A DNA stretch of 49,914 nt. Origin: Planoprotostelium fungivorum (lineage: Eukaryota; Evosea; Variosea; Cavosteliida; Cavosteliaceae). Where the stretch lies: NCBI GenBank assembly GCA_003024175.1, contig MDYQ01000201.1, positions 1-49,914 of the forward strand. The letters are read 5' to 3'. Every line of letters begins with the position of its first letter. The first letter of the stretch is position 1. Below the pieces are notes generated by a model that saw only the letters and a program-made list of their open reading frames with translations, did no database searches and had not been told where the DNA came from. A program made the translations under genes and the position numbers. Below, piece after piece: positions 20,474 through 33,300 of the stretch.

Positions 20474-22179
20474 TCACTCTTGCATCGTTTCTGTCACCAA
20501 AGACGAACTGGGTGGATCACATGAAGATGAATCGCCTGCAATCACTACACCAAGCTCTCCCTCCTTGAAGCAAACCCAGGTGACATAACCATCTTTGGAG
20601 GATATCAACAGATGCTTTCCTTCTCCACACCTGTACACGTCACTCTTCTCTTCTTTACTCTCACTCACCATGTCGCATCTGTCAATCCTGAGTAATGGAT
20701 ATTGTCTATGTATGCTATCGGATTGCTGGTTGTGGTTCGATAGATAGCTACACCGTTGAGAGTGAGAACGGCATAGACGAGAGTGTGTGACAGACCATAA
20801 GGACACGTTCCTGGCCAACGATCACCTCTTTCTTCATAATATCCCGTCTCACCCTCTAATTGATAAAGTTTTGGATTGAAATGAACAGATATCGCTGGGC
20901 TCGGCAAACCGTGGAGCTCGGCGATCGGCCTATCTCCTCTCAGAAAAAGAATATTCTCTTCTAGATCTCTCACTGGTTCGGTGCCAGTGATGAATAAATG
21001 TACACACAATTGGATGGCTCGCCCTCTGAAGCTTCCTCGATGCCTGAGAAACATTATTCGTCGTTTGATGTTTCTGGATGATTCAGAATATTCAGGAGAT
21101 CACACCTGCAGGAATTAAAAAGATGGAACCATCGGGACTCCACGCCGGCCTGCGGAAGAATCTGATCTCGATGTAAGGTGAACATGTATCTCAGAAGACA
21201 TCGTAGGATACGTGTTGAGGTTCTCATCGCAGAACATCTTTCTCTTGTGTTTAGTCTCTCCTGCATTTCCTCTGTCTTCTTTGTCCTTGATCACATGTCT
21301 AATCGTGGCGATATGCTCTTTCCCAGGCTTACCATTTGATTTGTAATTCGTCAGACGATCGACGTGAAGCTGAAGATACCAATCAACAGAGGATCCAGAA
21401 ATTCATGATCACCTGATAAATTCTGGCCGTCCGATCAGCTGACTGGGTGATGATCATTCGACTCAGTGGATCCCAAGTGCAACCTTGTACATAATGTTGG
21501 TGGCCTTCCAATATCTCCATCATCTCCTCTGTTGATGTTAGAATTCTCGCAGATTGTCCCCTCTGTATAGATGTTCATCATAATACCCACTCACTCTTCT
21601 TTGTATCCCACAGAATGACCGTATTGTCTGTGGAGGCTGATATCATGTAGTTTGAATTTGGTGACCAAGCTAGGTCATAAATATCGGCTGTGTGCCCTCT
21701 CAATGCGTATTTAACGACCCAAACCTCCTTGTTCTCGACCTCGTCGTCTGCGTCCAAATTACCACGAATGGTCTGGCTTGCTCCCTCCTTTTTCTCCCAG
21801 ACGTAGATGAATCGGTCTGTATCAACTCTCAACATCAAACAAACCAAGTCTGCCCACCATCGCTTCCAGAAGCTAGACACGTGCCTGTATTCTCTCAGTT
21901 CTCAAATCGTCTCAGTGTCTCACCGTCTGGTGACCATCTCACAACATTCACTGTTGCAGAGTGACGAACTAAAGAAGACAAAAATTCGAAAGACACATTG
22001 TCTCCCTTCAGAGACATCATCCATATCTGTATTGAATACTTAGTTGATAGCATTCGGAAACACATCACCTTGACATCTTTATCGGTTCCTGCTGTCGCTA
22101 TTCGGCCGGACGGATGCAAGTGGATAGAGTAAATGGGATCGCGTCCATGCCACGATATCTGAGGCGTTTTGATGCGCAT
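20474..22179 (-). CDS. CHAF1B: Chromatin assembly factor 1 subunit B (p60/Cac2)
   Basis: Ten exons give a continuous 441-aa frame from ATG at 22179 to TGA at 20474. It is a WD40 propeller: QISWHGRDPIYSIHLHP and GRIATAGTDKDVKIW in blade 1, HSATVNVVRWSPDG, ASGSDDRFIYVWE, then LRGHTADIYDLAWSPNSNYM with ISASTDNTVILWD. Family-specific segments follow: HYVQGCTWDPLSRMI, FFRRPAWSPDGSIFLIPAG, IHYSGLTDATW and ISSKDGYVTWVCF. CAF-1B binds the large CAF-1 subunit and deposits H3-H4 behind replication forks in the nucleus. The protein is shorter than the human one (559 aa) because the disordered tail after the propeller is nearly absent. Exon 3 is only 27 nt. Confidence 0.93.
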
Positions 22180-22507
22180 CTTCTGTCTCCTGTTGAATCC
22201 CCGGGTGGCGGGAAATAGTGTGTTGTAGATGCGTCTCGTAAAGTGCACATTACGTCTCCACAACTTCTGTAAGAATCGTTTCTCAAGGCCATGCCACGAC
22301 TTCCCTTTTTTGAAGAGTCCGCCACCAATGGACTCGGGTTAATAATCCTGCTGGGCTATATTGATCTTGTAGACTGCACACCCCAACCCATTTGTAACGA
22401 AATAAAAACGAAATCGAAAAGCTACGCTGTTGGGATGGTGATGACCCCAAGGAAAGCTTATGAGAGGGAGGCCAGTCATAAGACGCTTGTGTGCAACTTC
22501 GATCTCT

Positions 22508-25374
22508 TTATTCAGACCTAACTACAGTCACTTTGAATCGAAAGACAGATTCATCATCCTCTGTAAGGAAGGGATACCACATGACATAGCTGATCTCGTA
22601 TCAGAATGACCTCACATGCAGTCTCACTTGGTTCCCCAGATGTTGTTCGCCAAGCAAAAACTGATACCCTTTCCGCCAAGATCAGAGACGGAATCGAGGG
22701 GAATGGGAAATGGGGTGGCCTTGCCAGGGGACAAGATGGCAGCGTCAGAGCTCTCCACAGAAAGACTATCCAGCGACACTCCCTTCACACTGCCGTGAAG
22801 GTGATGCGATCCGTTCAATACAACGTCCCTGGGTGATATCACACTTCCCAACTTCTCAATCTTCCATCCAGTGGTGTTCTCTTGGGCTCTTGGGCTGTTT
22901 CATTCAGTTTCAGATCGCGAGATGAAGTGCATGGGGAATGAGAAATGAATGGGTCTGATGAAGACTCACTTGAATCCGAACCACAGGGCCTCAGGTAACC
23001 GAGTGGGACGCTTATCAAACCACTGCACACGGAAATAGATGGTACCGTGAGTCTTGTTTCCTCCCACTGAGATCGTCGTGAAGATCTCTGAGGGTGCTCC
23101 CGCCTCGGTGTGTGAATCGCTTCTCAACTGTTCCAGTTGATCGCTTCCCTCTTTTCTTTCTCACCTTCGATCTCAGCCACAGCTGATTCCCCTTCTTGTA
23201 GATGTTCACCAACTTGGGCTTATCCTTATTATGCGTGGGCTTGCCCGCTGTGACATTCGGTTTTCCTGGTCTCTCTTCACTTTCAATTCTTCACGTCGCA
23301 CGTACCGAAATCGCCGGGGAGCCACCAGGCACCGGGGATGTATGGATACTGCGTCAAATACTCATCATAATCACTGTTATCATACGTGTTGTACACGAAT
23401 GATCCCAGTGGATGCGACAGATCAGCGTAAGTCTTTCCACTGCAAGTATTGAACATCACATTGCAGAGATGATGTACAGAGACAGACCTGACGGTATCCA
23501 ACAGATGGTTGATGGATCCATCCTCCCCAAATCCGATGGAGAATTTGCTGATCCACATTTGTTCCAGAGGATTCTCGATCTTCTTCCAACCTAGCCCAGT
23601 TGGCTTCTTTGTCTTCAATTCACCAATTTCCTTCTTGATCTGGTTGTAGATGATCGAATGGTTGGTCAACAGCTGTTCGTCTCAGTTCTGCTAACAGTAC
23701 CTCACTCTGTTCCATGATGACATTGAATAGAACTCACTGCTATAGTGGCATCCAGATAGGAACGTTGATCGAGCCAAGAATTGATGAGAATCTGGTAGTT
23801 GTTTCCGTACCTGACTTTGTCGAAATCTTCGTTGGACCAATTGTCACTGCGAGAGTAAGTGAGAGAAGGAAGGAGAGATGCACAAGTCTTTGAGGTAAGT
23901 CTTTACATCTAGGCCCCATGTGTGCTCTCCGATCTTGAGGAGCATAAGATCAGCTCGGATCAGATCGGGATCAGAGGTGTTCCACACTCCACGCTCGATG
24001 TTGCTCTTTCTCACTCTCATGATGGCTCTGAACACCGCAATCTATCTCATTCAGCTCGGTAGACGTTCCCACTCACCTTGTATGGATCACTTGGAACACC
24101 ATAGATCCACGTGTCTCCGATCTCCTGCGTGTACGTGTTGATGCTCACGTTCTTTCCTTCCCTTCTCTCTCCCGTCACGAACTCGTCCAGCTTCTCGATA
24201 TAATCATCGTAGCTGCCTGCCGATACCACAGCGTTCTTGAAATTCTCCTGTTGTAGAGAAAAGAGATCGATGACCTGTCTTCCTTCACTCTCTCATCCAT
24301 GATGCTGTTCTATCTAGTGTCTCTCTTCACCTCTGCAGCTGAGCCCGGTCCCGAATTATCCGATCTCACGTACACGATCAGTGCTCGATCGAAACCTGGC
24401 ACTAAGACTGCATCCTGCAGTTCCTTGCCTCCGTAATCTCCTTCTCTGGTCAGATGGATTGCAGGTGTGAATCACCTTTGTGGAACAAGAGGTAGATCTC
24501 CTCTCCACTGTCCGTGTCTCTCCACACGTTCACTCCATCGTCGAACGCGGGAGGTGCACTGGCTCCATTGACTGACATCCGTGAGACACTCCACACAGAC
24601 GAAGAGATCACCTCCCACGTGGATGGCCTTGACGTTGTTCCTCTTCAGTATGGGAACGACACCTCGTGTGAGTCCCGGTACATCCTTCTGTGACATGGTC
24701 TGAGGTTGGCTGATGTTAAATCGATCACTCAATCTCTTGGCCACATCCAATCCTACTGAGGTCAATCTTTCTCTGTGATGCATCACTGCACCCGCTTGGA
24801 AGAGACTCTCATCGTAGAGCTCGGACTGGGCGTTGAAGGGGAAGGCGTGCCAGCGGATGATGCCTCGTATGATGGCCTTCTCAAATTGTTGCACCTGTTC
24901 GTGTGAGGTGAGGATGAGAGACCCGTACCTCAAGAGCCGAAGGACACTGGATGTGCGTCTGTAACTGAGGGAGGAAAGGGAATCCCGAGGCGTCGCAGTC
25001 CAGATAGAGTGCCACGAGCCAGGGGTGAGTCGTGTACACCAGTCTGGCGGTTGTACTGGCGTTGTTCTTCAATTGATTGGCAATTCGTATGGCGTTAGGG
25101 AAGTAGGTGTGGAAATATCTACTTGTTTCAGAGGAGGGCGGCTGATAACATACGGGGACTCACACGTTTACAACATTCGGAGTATAAGCCACTTTTCCAT
25201 CTGGAGTAGAGAATCCCACGTCGAGGTGGTTCATAAGCACTAGAACGACAATTATTGGAATGAGTTAGAGAATGCAGACATACCGATGTCAACATGTTTG
25301 ATTGTTGAAGGGTCCACACTAGAAATGGAACATATCCCACTGAGAAGAGCCAAGAAGAGAAAGACTCTCAGCAT
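22508..25374 (-). CDS. Secreted DUF5054-type protein
   Basis: The frame starts with a signal peptide (MLRVFLFLALLSGICSISS). After a splice it continues VLMNHLDVGFSTP, the hallmark opening of the DUF5054 family and reminiscent of the metal-site motif of GH38-like enzymes. Further family segments are FPNAIRIANQL, YTTHPWLVALYLDCD, IIRWHAFPFNAQSELYD, DVPGLTRGVVPILK with HVGG, IGDTWIYGVPSDPYK, HTWGLDVKTYLKD and PGAWWLPGDF. The final exons join as NNIWGTNYVMWYPFLTE, ending at TAA 22508. About a dozen exons are involved; the C-terminal ones are 23274-23165, 23127-22970, 22894-22628 and 22589-22508. The family has no established reaction; a secreted or lysosomal glycosidase-like role is inferred. A 31-nt intron precedes 23274. 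Confidence 0.82.
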
Positions 25375-25503
25375 GTTGTCTGGTCCGACAGTCTGCGATG
25401 TGGGTGTGTTTGTAGTGTGAGCCATCTCAAATCATGGCAGAATAAAGATTTGAAGTGAAATAATCGACAAGAAATGAAGATGAGGATCATCATACATACA
25501 GTT

Positions 25504-27089
25504 TTATATATTGAAGGCCGAGATGGTCAAAGTCTGCCTCCTCCACCTGATGTACCACTGTTTAGCCGATTGAGAAGAGGGAATGAGGACTTCGGCTCGA
25601 TCCTGGAAGGTGTTCTGCACGGAGGACCGCCACACGTGGTCGTCACCGTTGATCATCTGGTAGAATGAAAAGCAGACGCCAGACATCTTGGGTAGCTCCC
25701 GCGGAGGAAGGTGAGAGAGGATGTTCTTCCAGAGCATGACGTTGTTCTGAAGGGGTAGTTCTTGTCTGGGGAGGGCTGCGTTCATGAAGGAGGCGACCGA
25801 TCCCTTCTTGGGTGCATCTAAGACGATCGTCAGGGGTCCCCCGCTGGACTTGACGGGCAGACACGACAGCAGCTGAGTCACATTCTTCGTCTCCACATTG
25901 GATAACAACGCCTTCAGACGTAATCCTTCATCGTTCGTCGTCAGAATCAGTCCGTCCTCAGGTGAAGCCACTCGTCTCAGAAAGTATAAGGCGCAGTTTA
26001 ATATCTGGTCATCATTGTTCCGCAGTGGCACCAGCGTCTCGCTCATGCCTAACACCTGTCGTACGTTAGACGTCCCGCTTATGTCAAGGCATCATCTGAT
26101 GTATCATGTATCACATCATCAGTTGATATCACGTGCGTATTAGATGCATCGCAGGGTCACTAGATGATAAAGAGGCCTCACCTCGTGGGGGGATTGACCT
26201 CTCATCCACTTCTTGACTAAAGAAGCATTGGACAACAGGGATTCGTGAATGATTCTCAGGGCACTCTTGGAACGACTGGACACCGATTCATCTTCACTCC
26301 TCTTCAGACCATCCAGCTCGTGGATCACCACCGTTGGGATCACCACCGTGACGCTCTCCAGCACTCGGAGATTCAAGATTTCGATCAGATGCTCCAGCAG
26401 TACGTTCGTATCGGCCACTACATAGAGTGTTCGGTAATGAACAACCTTCGTTCGGTGAGTCACTACCGCGTTCCCTCGTTGACTCACCTTCGTCTCTGTG
26501 TTGTTAGAAACGTTGTCTGTCTTCTCGTTGGAGGATGCTGGTTTGGGTTCTGTGCTTTCTGACTTGATCTTTTTCGGCGCTGGCTCTTCTTCTGGGACTC
26601 TCGCTGTGACTGCTGTTTGAAAGATGTAAATCGAGGACACGAAGACATTTTATTGTTCCAAGACTCACAAGTGGAAGGTGCTTCTGGTTGATTCGTCGCA
26701 TGATTAGAGTATAACACTGGTTTACTTGTAGATGGTCTCTTGTAATTTGATTGTGATGGAGGAGGGTTTTGTTGTTGCTGTTGCTGTGGTTGCGATTGTT
26801 GTTGCTGGAATTGTCCATCTGTAGGTGTGAAGCCTGGGAAGAAGTTCCCATACGGTTGTTGTTGACTCCCTCCCTGAGCCAAGACCTGTTGCATGGCGGC
26901 CAATACTTGTTGTTGCTGTTGCTGCTGCTGTTGCTGCAACATTTGAGCCAGAAGGGCTTGCCACATTTGCTGGCAATTGTAGGAGCAGGCATATACGGTA
27001 TTGCCTCTGTTCCTATCAATGTCTACGGGGATCTTATCTGGACCGCAAATTTGAGAACAAATGAGGCAGGTATCGACCCCTTGCATCAT
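25504..27089 (-). CDS. SWT1: SWT1-like PIN-domain protein with zinc-finger-like N-terminus and F-box-like C-terminus
   Basis: Three exons (27089-26669, 26612-26182, 26055-25504) give 467 aa. The N-terminus has a C-x2-C...C-x3-C cluster (TCLICSQIC, YACSYNCQQMW), suggesting a MYM/TRASH-like zinc site. Poly-Gln and Gln/Pro-rich sequence follows, then a basic patch PAPKKIK. The PIN nuclease domain shows VVADTNVLLEHL, VVIHELDGLK, NDDQILNCA and TNDEGLRLKA, retaining the acidic residues expected at the metal site. Swt1 is a nuclear endoribonuclease that helps remove defective mRNPs. The last 75 residues (LWKNILSHLPPRELPKMSGV, then HVWRSSV) read as an F-box, which would tie the nuclease to an SCF ligase. 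That fusion is unusual and is inferred. Confidence 0.82.
26850..26940 (-). repeat. Polyglutamine-coding CAG/CAA tract
   Basis: A mixed CAA/CAG run within exon 1 of the SWT1-like gene encodes about ten consecutive Gln, with further Gln runs at about 26770-26815. Antisense frames produce leucine-rich artefacts. Confidence 0.85.
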
Positions 27090-27300
27090 CTTTATTTTCT
27101 TGGTTTGTTGTTGTCCTCTCCCAGGTCTCCGTTACCGATAAGATATCGCAACTTTTAATTTTTCATAAAATGAGAAGAAATAGAGAGGCAGACGAAGAGA
27201 GAAAGATTGTTTATCAACACATATGAGATGGTTGTCTCTATTTCTGTGATTCCATCACTCCTTCTGTGGCTTGTACTTCCTCATAGGGAGGAGGTGCTTC

Positions 27301-30300
27301 TCATGGTTGTCTCTCTGTGAGTCCATCCTGCTCCAAGGACCCCTCAGGTTCACCCGGCTGTACGTGTTGTCGGTTGGGTTCCTCATGCACATCCTCTTGT
27401 GTGGGCTGTTCTTTCAATTCCTCTTCCGTCATCACAAGAGAGCGATTTGTGGGGGGTCTGGATGTATGAGCGCCAGACCTCGTGGTTGCAGGGGCCGGTT
27501 CAGCTGGTTGTTCTGGAGTAGGAGGGATTGCCTGAGTGAGTCAGTGGCGATGGATGGGAAGGTGTCTCACCTGTTCCGTCTTATTGGTGTTGGGACGTGG
27601 TGCTCCTGTGACTCCCACGGCCTCAGCGAACCAATTGAGCTTCTCCATAGAGGGCAGCATTCCGTTCTTCTTCGCCGCTTCTTGTTGTGAGCGTATATCT
27701 TGTCTTGTTAGTTGGCTTCCACCGTTGTCACTCACATATTCTTGATCTGAGTTTGGCCCTTCGTTTCATGACGATGGTAACGACGATGATGGCGATGATC
27801 ACGACACCAGCACCGCAGGACACGCCAATGATGCAGCCTGTCCCACATTTGGAGAAGGCATTTGCAATGTCCTTGAATCCATTTCCTCCTTGGTTTGAGT
27901 CTGTCACCGTCGATGTCTTGCAAGGATTTCCGGTGATCTGCTGAGATGAGAATCCTCTTTTCTTCCTCACTCACGTTGCACACGGCCAATATCTTGGTAC
28001 AGGTAAAGTAGCTTCCATTACCCTGTGGAGCTAATACACAAGATGAGAGAACTACTAAACCTGTGTACATCGTCTCTGGTAACACTCCAGATAGCTCGTT
28101 GTTGTCCAACTGCAATGAGTAAGCTGTTGTGTCATAAATCAACTCACAGCAAGTGTCGTCATGGAGTGAAGAGTGCTCAGTGAATCAGGGATGGAGCCAG
28201 TCAATTGGTTGTTCGAGAGGATGACTGATGGAATTAGAAATTCCAACCAAGACCAAGACTCACGTTGTTGTATAGATGACATGATTCCTATGTTGGATGG
28301 AATTGTACCCCCCAGAGGATTACCATGAAGGTCTAATACTTGCAATCTACACAAATTCAGCAATTGGATCAGGGATGATCCACTCACCGTGAGAGAGTAG
28401 TCAAGGGAGAGACAATTCCTCCGCTCAATCGGTTTAATGATAGATTGAGATGTAGAAGGTTGTCCATGTTGGATATCCCTGATGGTATCGTACCCACAAG
28501 ATGATTGTTGGATAGATCCAAGTGCTTCATCAGTGAGATAGATCTCTTGGATGAAGATATGTCGGGGATCGGTCCATTGTAAGAGTTAGATGACAGATCG
28601 AGATAGGAGAGGGCTGTCGAGGCAATGAGTACGAGAGAGATAAAATGGATGATATCACCAGACATCGTCCAGAATTGGGGAGAGATAGAACCCGAGAATT
28701 GATTGCCCGACAGAGAAACGCTTGTTAATGCGGATAACGTGTAGAGAGAATCGGGAATATCTGTCACCATCAATCTCTCAGTGTTGGATCATTTCATAGA
28801 TTCAACAGTGTCTGTATGTACAGATGACAAGCCTCACCTCCAGAAAGACCATTATTTCCGAGATCGAGATGTGTCATCAGTGATAAAGAACCGATCTAGT
28901 TGAGATCAATGAGAGGATGGAACAATCGATTCACCTCAGAGGGAATACCACCGACGATGAGATTACTCGATAAGTCCAGATAGGTCACGTTAACAAGTTG
29001 CTTGATGAATGGAGAGATGACACCACTGATGGTATTGTGAGACACATCGAACACGGTTACATCTGTGGGAGTGAGAAAACGAAGGGAAGGAGATCCTACT
29101 TGAGAAGGCAGCGATATTATCCGAGAGGATACCACTCAGTTGGTTATTCGAGATGTTGAGGAAGTTGAGACTAGGCAATTGAGAGACAGAGCTGAGTATG
29201 AGGCCATACAGTTGATTACCCGATAGATCCAATGTCTCCAGTTTCTGCATTCCTTTCATCGACGCGGGAACGCTTCCTGATGAAATTCAATCCATATCAC
29301 CCGACACCACTCACCTGACAGTTGGTTGAGTGACAGATTGAGGTACTGAAGATTCGGTGTGTTTTTGAAGGCTGGGAGACCTCCCACGAGACGGTTGTGG
29401 GCCAGATTTCTGAGCGAGTCAGCGTGGCACAAACGTGATCCTCACAGGGTGGTCAAAGCGGGAAGAGAAGAGGAGAGGGATATCGTTCCCGTCAGGTTAC
29501 ATCCATTGATGACCAATGTTTGTAGGGTGTCGATGTTGGATAGTTGAGCGGGGAAGGCTCGATTGGAAAGATCCACTCGATTGAGTTGGATGGATGTCAC
29601 TCTTCCCTGTGTATCGCATCCTGTCATCGTCAATACAAGGGATGTGATACGAGTGATGGATGAGACCTATTCCATTCCAAGAGCAACTAGGAGTGGATGT
29701 CCAATAAGAGGGGGTGTTGATGAGACCACCCAACGATTGGAGGGCATTGCTCTGAGTGGAAGGAATGGCGCACAAGAGGGTGCTGATGCACACGGGGGGC
29801 AGAGGATAATCACAGAGAAGTCGAGTTGTAGTGGTGATCTGAGAGTGGAGAACACATCTCGTCAAGTTCAGGTCACGAAGGTCTCCTATGGATCCTGACA
29901 GCTTATTCGAACTGAGGTCGAGCTGCTTCAACATCGTAAAACTGACGCCCGTCAATACTTGAGCAGGTGAATGTACTCACCCCAACATGTATCCCACCAA
30001 AGTGAGATTGTTGTTATTCAGCAGCAACGTCTCTAGACTAGTAGTGATACCCTTCGTTCCTTGTAGAGTCGTTCCCGTTAACTGATTGAAGCTCCTGGAG
30101 AATGTGAGACGAATAAAGCGGAGATGCATCAACAGATCGAGGTAGCGAAGAGAGGGTAGGCTGCTTCCGTAGCCCACAGGAATAGCGCCAGTGAAGGTAT
30201 TATCAGAGAGATCCATCTGCACTTGTCAGAGGAGGAGATGAGAGGACGAACCGTTAGAAGGGAGGGACAATTGTCCAAGGTGGGGAGAATGCCTGAGAGA

Positions 30301-33300
30301 CGATTGTTGGAGAGATCGACGGTGGTCAAGTTGACCATTCCGTTGTAACCGGAGGTTAAGCTTCCCGTGAAGGTATTACCCCGAAGGGAGATGGATTCCA
30401 GCCCCCTGTGGGCCGTGAAATCTGGCACATTCCCCACAAATGCATTATTACTGCCGTCGTGAGTGGAATACATCATCTGGAGATTACCTCATGTCCACAG
30501 TCATCAAGCTGTTTCCCGCAGGAACACCGGCTGGAATGGGTCCGCTGAGACCACACTGAGCGATATTCAAGACCTACGGAGAGACATTAGATGAGAGACG
30601 GAGGACAGTGAATGATATGAAGTGAGTGTTGGGGGAATGTACCTGAAGTTGTGAGAGCATCTTGACAGACGCAGGTAGAGGTCCGCTCAAGGAGCCAGTT
30701 TTGCTCAATTGGAAGATGGTCAGGGAATTCATATTCCCAAACAGGTCTGGCAAGCTTCCAACGAAACTGTTGCTCGATGCATCGCTAGAATGATATCAGT
30801 TCCATCCATTGAGATAGACAATTCACAGATAGATCAGTTTGGTGAGAAGAGTAATGCTGTATGGCCATTGGCCCGAGAGGAGATTGCTTCCCAAATTGAG
30901 ATAACGCAAGTCCAACAGGCTGCCTAACCCTGTTGGGCTGCCAATTAACCCGTTATCCTGTAGGTTCAAATATTGTAATCCATTCAAAGCCCACAAACTA
31001 GAAGGTATGGGACCTGTGACAATGAGAGGATGTACGAAGGATGAGTCAGTACCGGAGAGGGATAGTCCAGCCATGTTCAGATAGGTCAACGTAGAGCCCA
31101 GACCTCCGATGGTGGAGGGTATTTGAGCATTCTTGACTGCTATGCCCAATGAAGAGAGATCGATCCTTTCAATTTGGCCCACACTGCGTTGGGTGAGTAG
31201 TTATCGAAAGATTGAGAGGATCACATGTTGCAGGAGATCTGAGCCCAGTCACAAGAAGGAGCACCAGACCACTGAGAGATACTGAAGGTCTTTCTGAGGT
31301 CAAAGAGAGCAGCAGAGACGTCACCAGAGAACACCGAGCATTGACCGGGATTGAGGCAGGCGAAGGGAACATCGTTCTTACAGGAATAGGCCATGTCACT
31401 CTTCTGCGGCCACAGCCTGCAACGCTGAAGATGACCCGACACAATCAGAGGAAAGTCAATTCCTGAAAGGGTGAGTTGCACTCTCGAGAGAAAACTCACC
31501 GGATGACAGTTGGTTCAAACCGATGTCGAGGACTTGTAGACCGTAATTTCCTCCAAAAGAGGGAAGGGATCCATTGATGGAGTTGTTGGAGACATCGAAC
31601 TCCATCAAATTGGACCACAGATTGAATCCGGTGGGTAGTTGTCCTGATCCGGTCAGCCACTGTGCACGAACGAGTGGATGTCACCCGTGATTGCGGGCAT
31701 GTTGGACATATAGAAGTTGGTGGCCTGCTTGAATTGAACAACATTGGATGGAATGACTCCAGAAAAATTGTTGTTCGATAGTCCGAGGAAGGTGACGCCC
31801 GGAGGTAATGACGCGATCGTTGATATGTCATCGTTGAATTGATTGAATCTCAAATCACTGACATTCTATGAGAACACATGTAAGAGGATCAGCTCACAGG
31901 TGGTTGAGAGACGGTGAACTCAATTTAGCCAGGACGGTGGAAGTAAAGTTATTGTTGGAGAGATCCAAGGTGACAAGTGAAGTGAGCTGCTCGATACCAT
32001 TGATAGCTCCTGACATTCCACAAGAGTTCAAGGATATGTGTTGGAGGTAGATCATAGAGGATAGATCGCTACTCCATGCACCCTCAACGTGATTGGGACA
32101 CAAGATTAATTTCGTTAGATTGTGCGGGAGTGATGGCAATTCTGTGGCAAGATCAATTCGATTCGCAATCGAATACACTCACTGGAGTGGAACTTATTGT
32201 TGGATACATCCAAGACGGACAGAGAAACCATTGTGAAGTTGGGCAGGGCTCCAGTCATATTGTTGTTCGATAGATCAATCTGAGGTAATCAAATGAGGTC
32301 AGGTCAATCCACACGTCTAACCTGCAAGAGAGATGGAGGTAAATGGGGAAAAGAGCCGTTGATCTCATTGTTGTTCAAGATAAGATAGCTCAGTGCTGTG
32401 CAACTTGTCCAATCAGCAGACAGAGGTCCTGATAATTGATTGTCCGACAGGTCGATCCTCTGTATGGATGATAGCTTGGTCACTGCCGCTGGCACTCGTC
32501 CGGTGAATGCATTTCCCGCGGCCCACCTGATGTCGTCACGAATGAAAGAGAAGTGACACTCACAAGATTTGTAGATTGGAGAGAGGGGATATTTCCTCAG
32601 GAATGCTACCATTCAAGTGGTTGTAATTCAAATTGAGGAAAGCCAATTGAAGCATCGTAGAGACGTCAGGGAAAGCGCCCTCGATATTGTTTCCTTCAAG
32701 ATTGAGATATTGCAAGTATACCAGATCTCTCAGACTGGCCGGTATCTGATATCGATCAACTGTGTGAAACGATGGGGAATTTCACCTGACCAGACAGTCC
32801 AAGGTACGAGAGATCGATGTACGTGACGTGCTGAGTGCTACCACATCGCACACCTTCCAATGTCAAGATGAAGAGAGACGAATGAACGCACCAGACCAAC
32901 CGGGCATGTAGGAACTCGTCAGACACACCGGACTTCCCGTCCATTTTGTGATGTTGAGGGCAATTCTCAGCTCATTCATCGCCTGAGTCTCAGTTTCTGA
33001 TGTGATGCAGATGCTCGTGCCACATGGGGGAGGAATCTCCACCTGAATTGGTCTTGAGTGCAACGATTTCAAGTTTACACTCACATCACACACGTAGCCG
33101 GGGGTCAAGTAACAGTCACGAATGGAAAGTGAATTCAAATTGGGAAAAGATCCACCCAGTTGAGTGTTCTCCGCGTGGAATGTGTTCAATTCACTCAGTG
33201 TCGTCAGCCAAAAGGGAATCTACAACATTTCAACGATACGATTCGTCTTAGTTTGTGTACCTGACCGCTGATGTTATTCCCTCCCAGGTAAAGCTGCTGT

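Noticed and set aside
26769-27158. Leucine-rich plus-strand frame
   Set aside because: It is the antisense of the polyglutamine tract in the SWT1-like gene.
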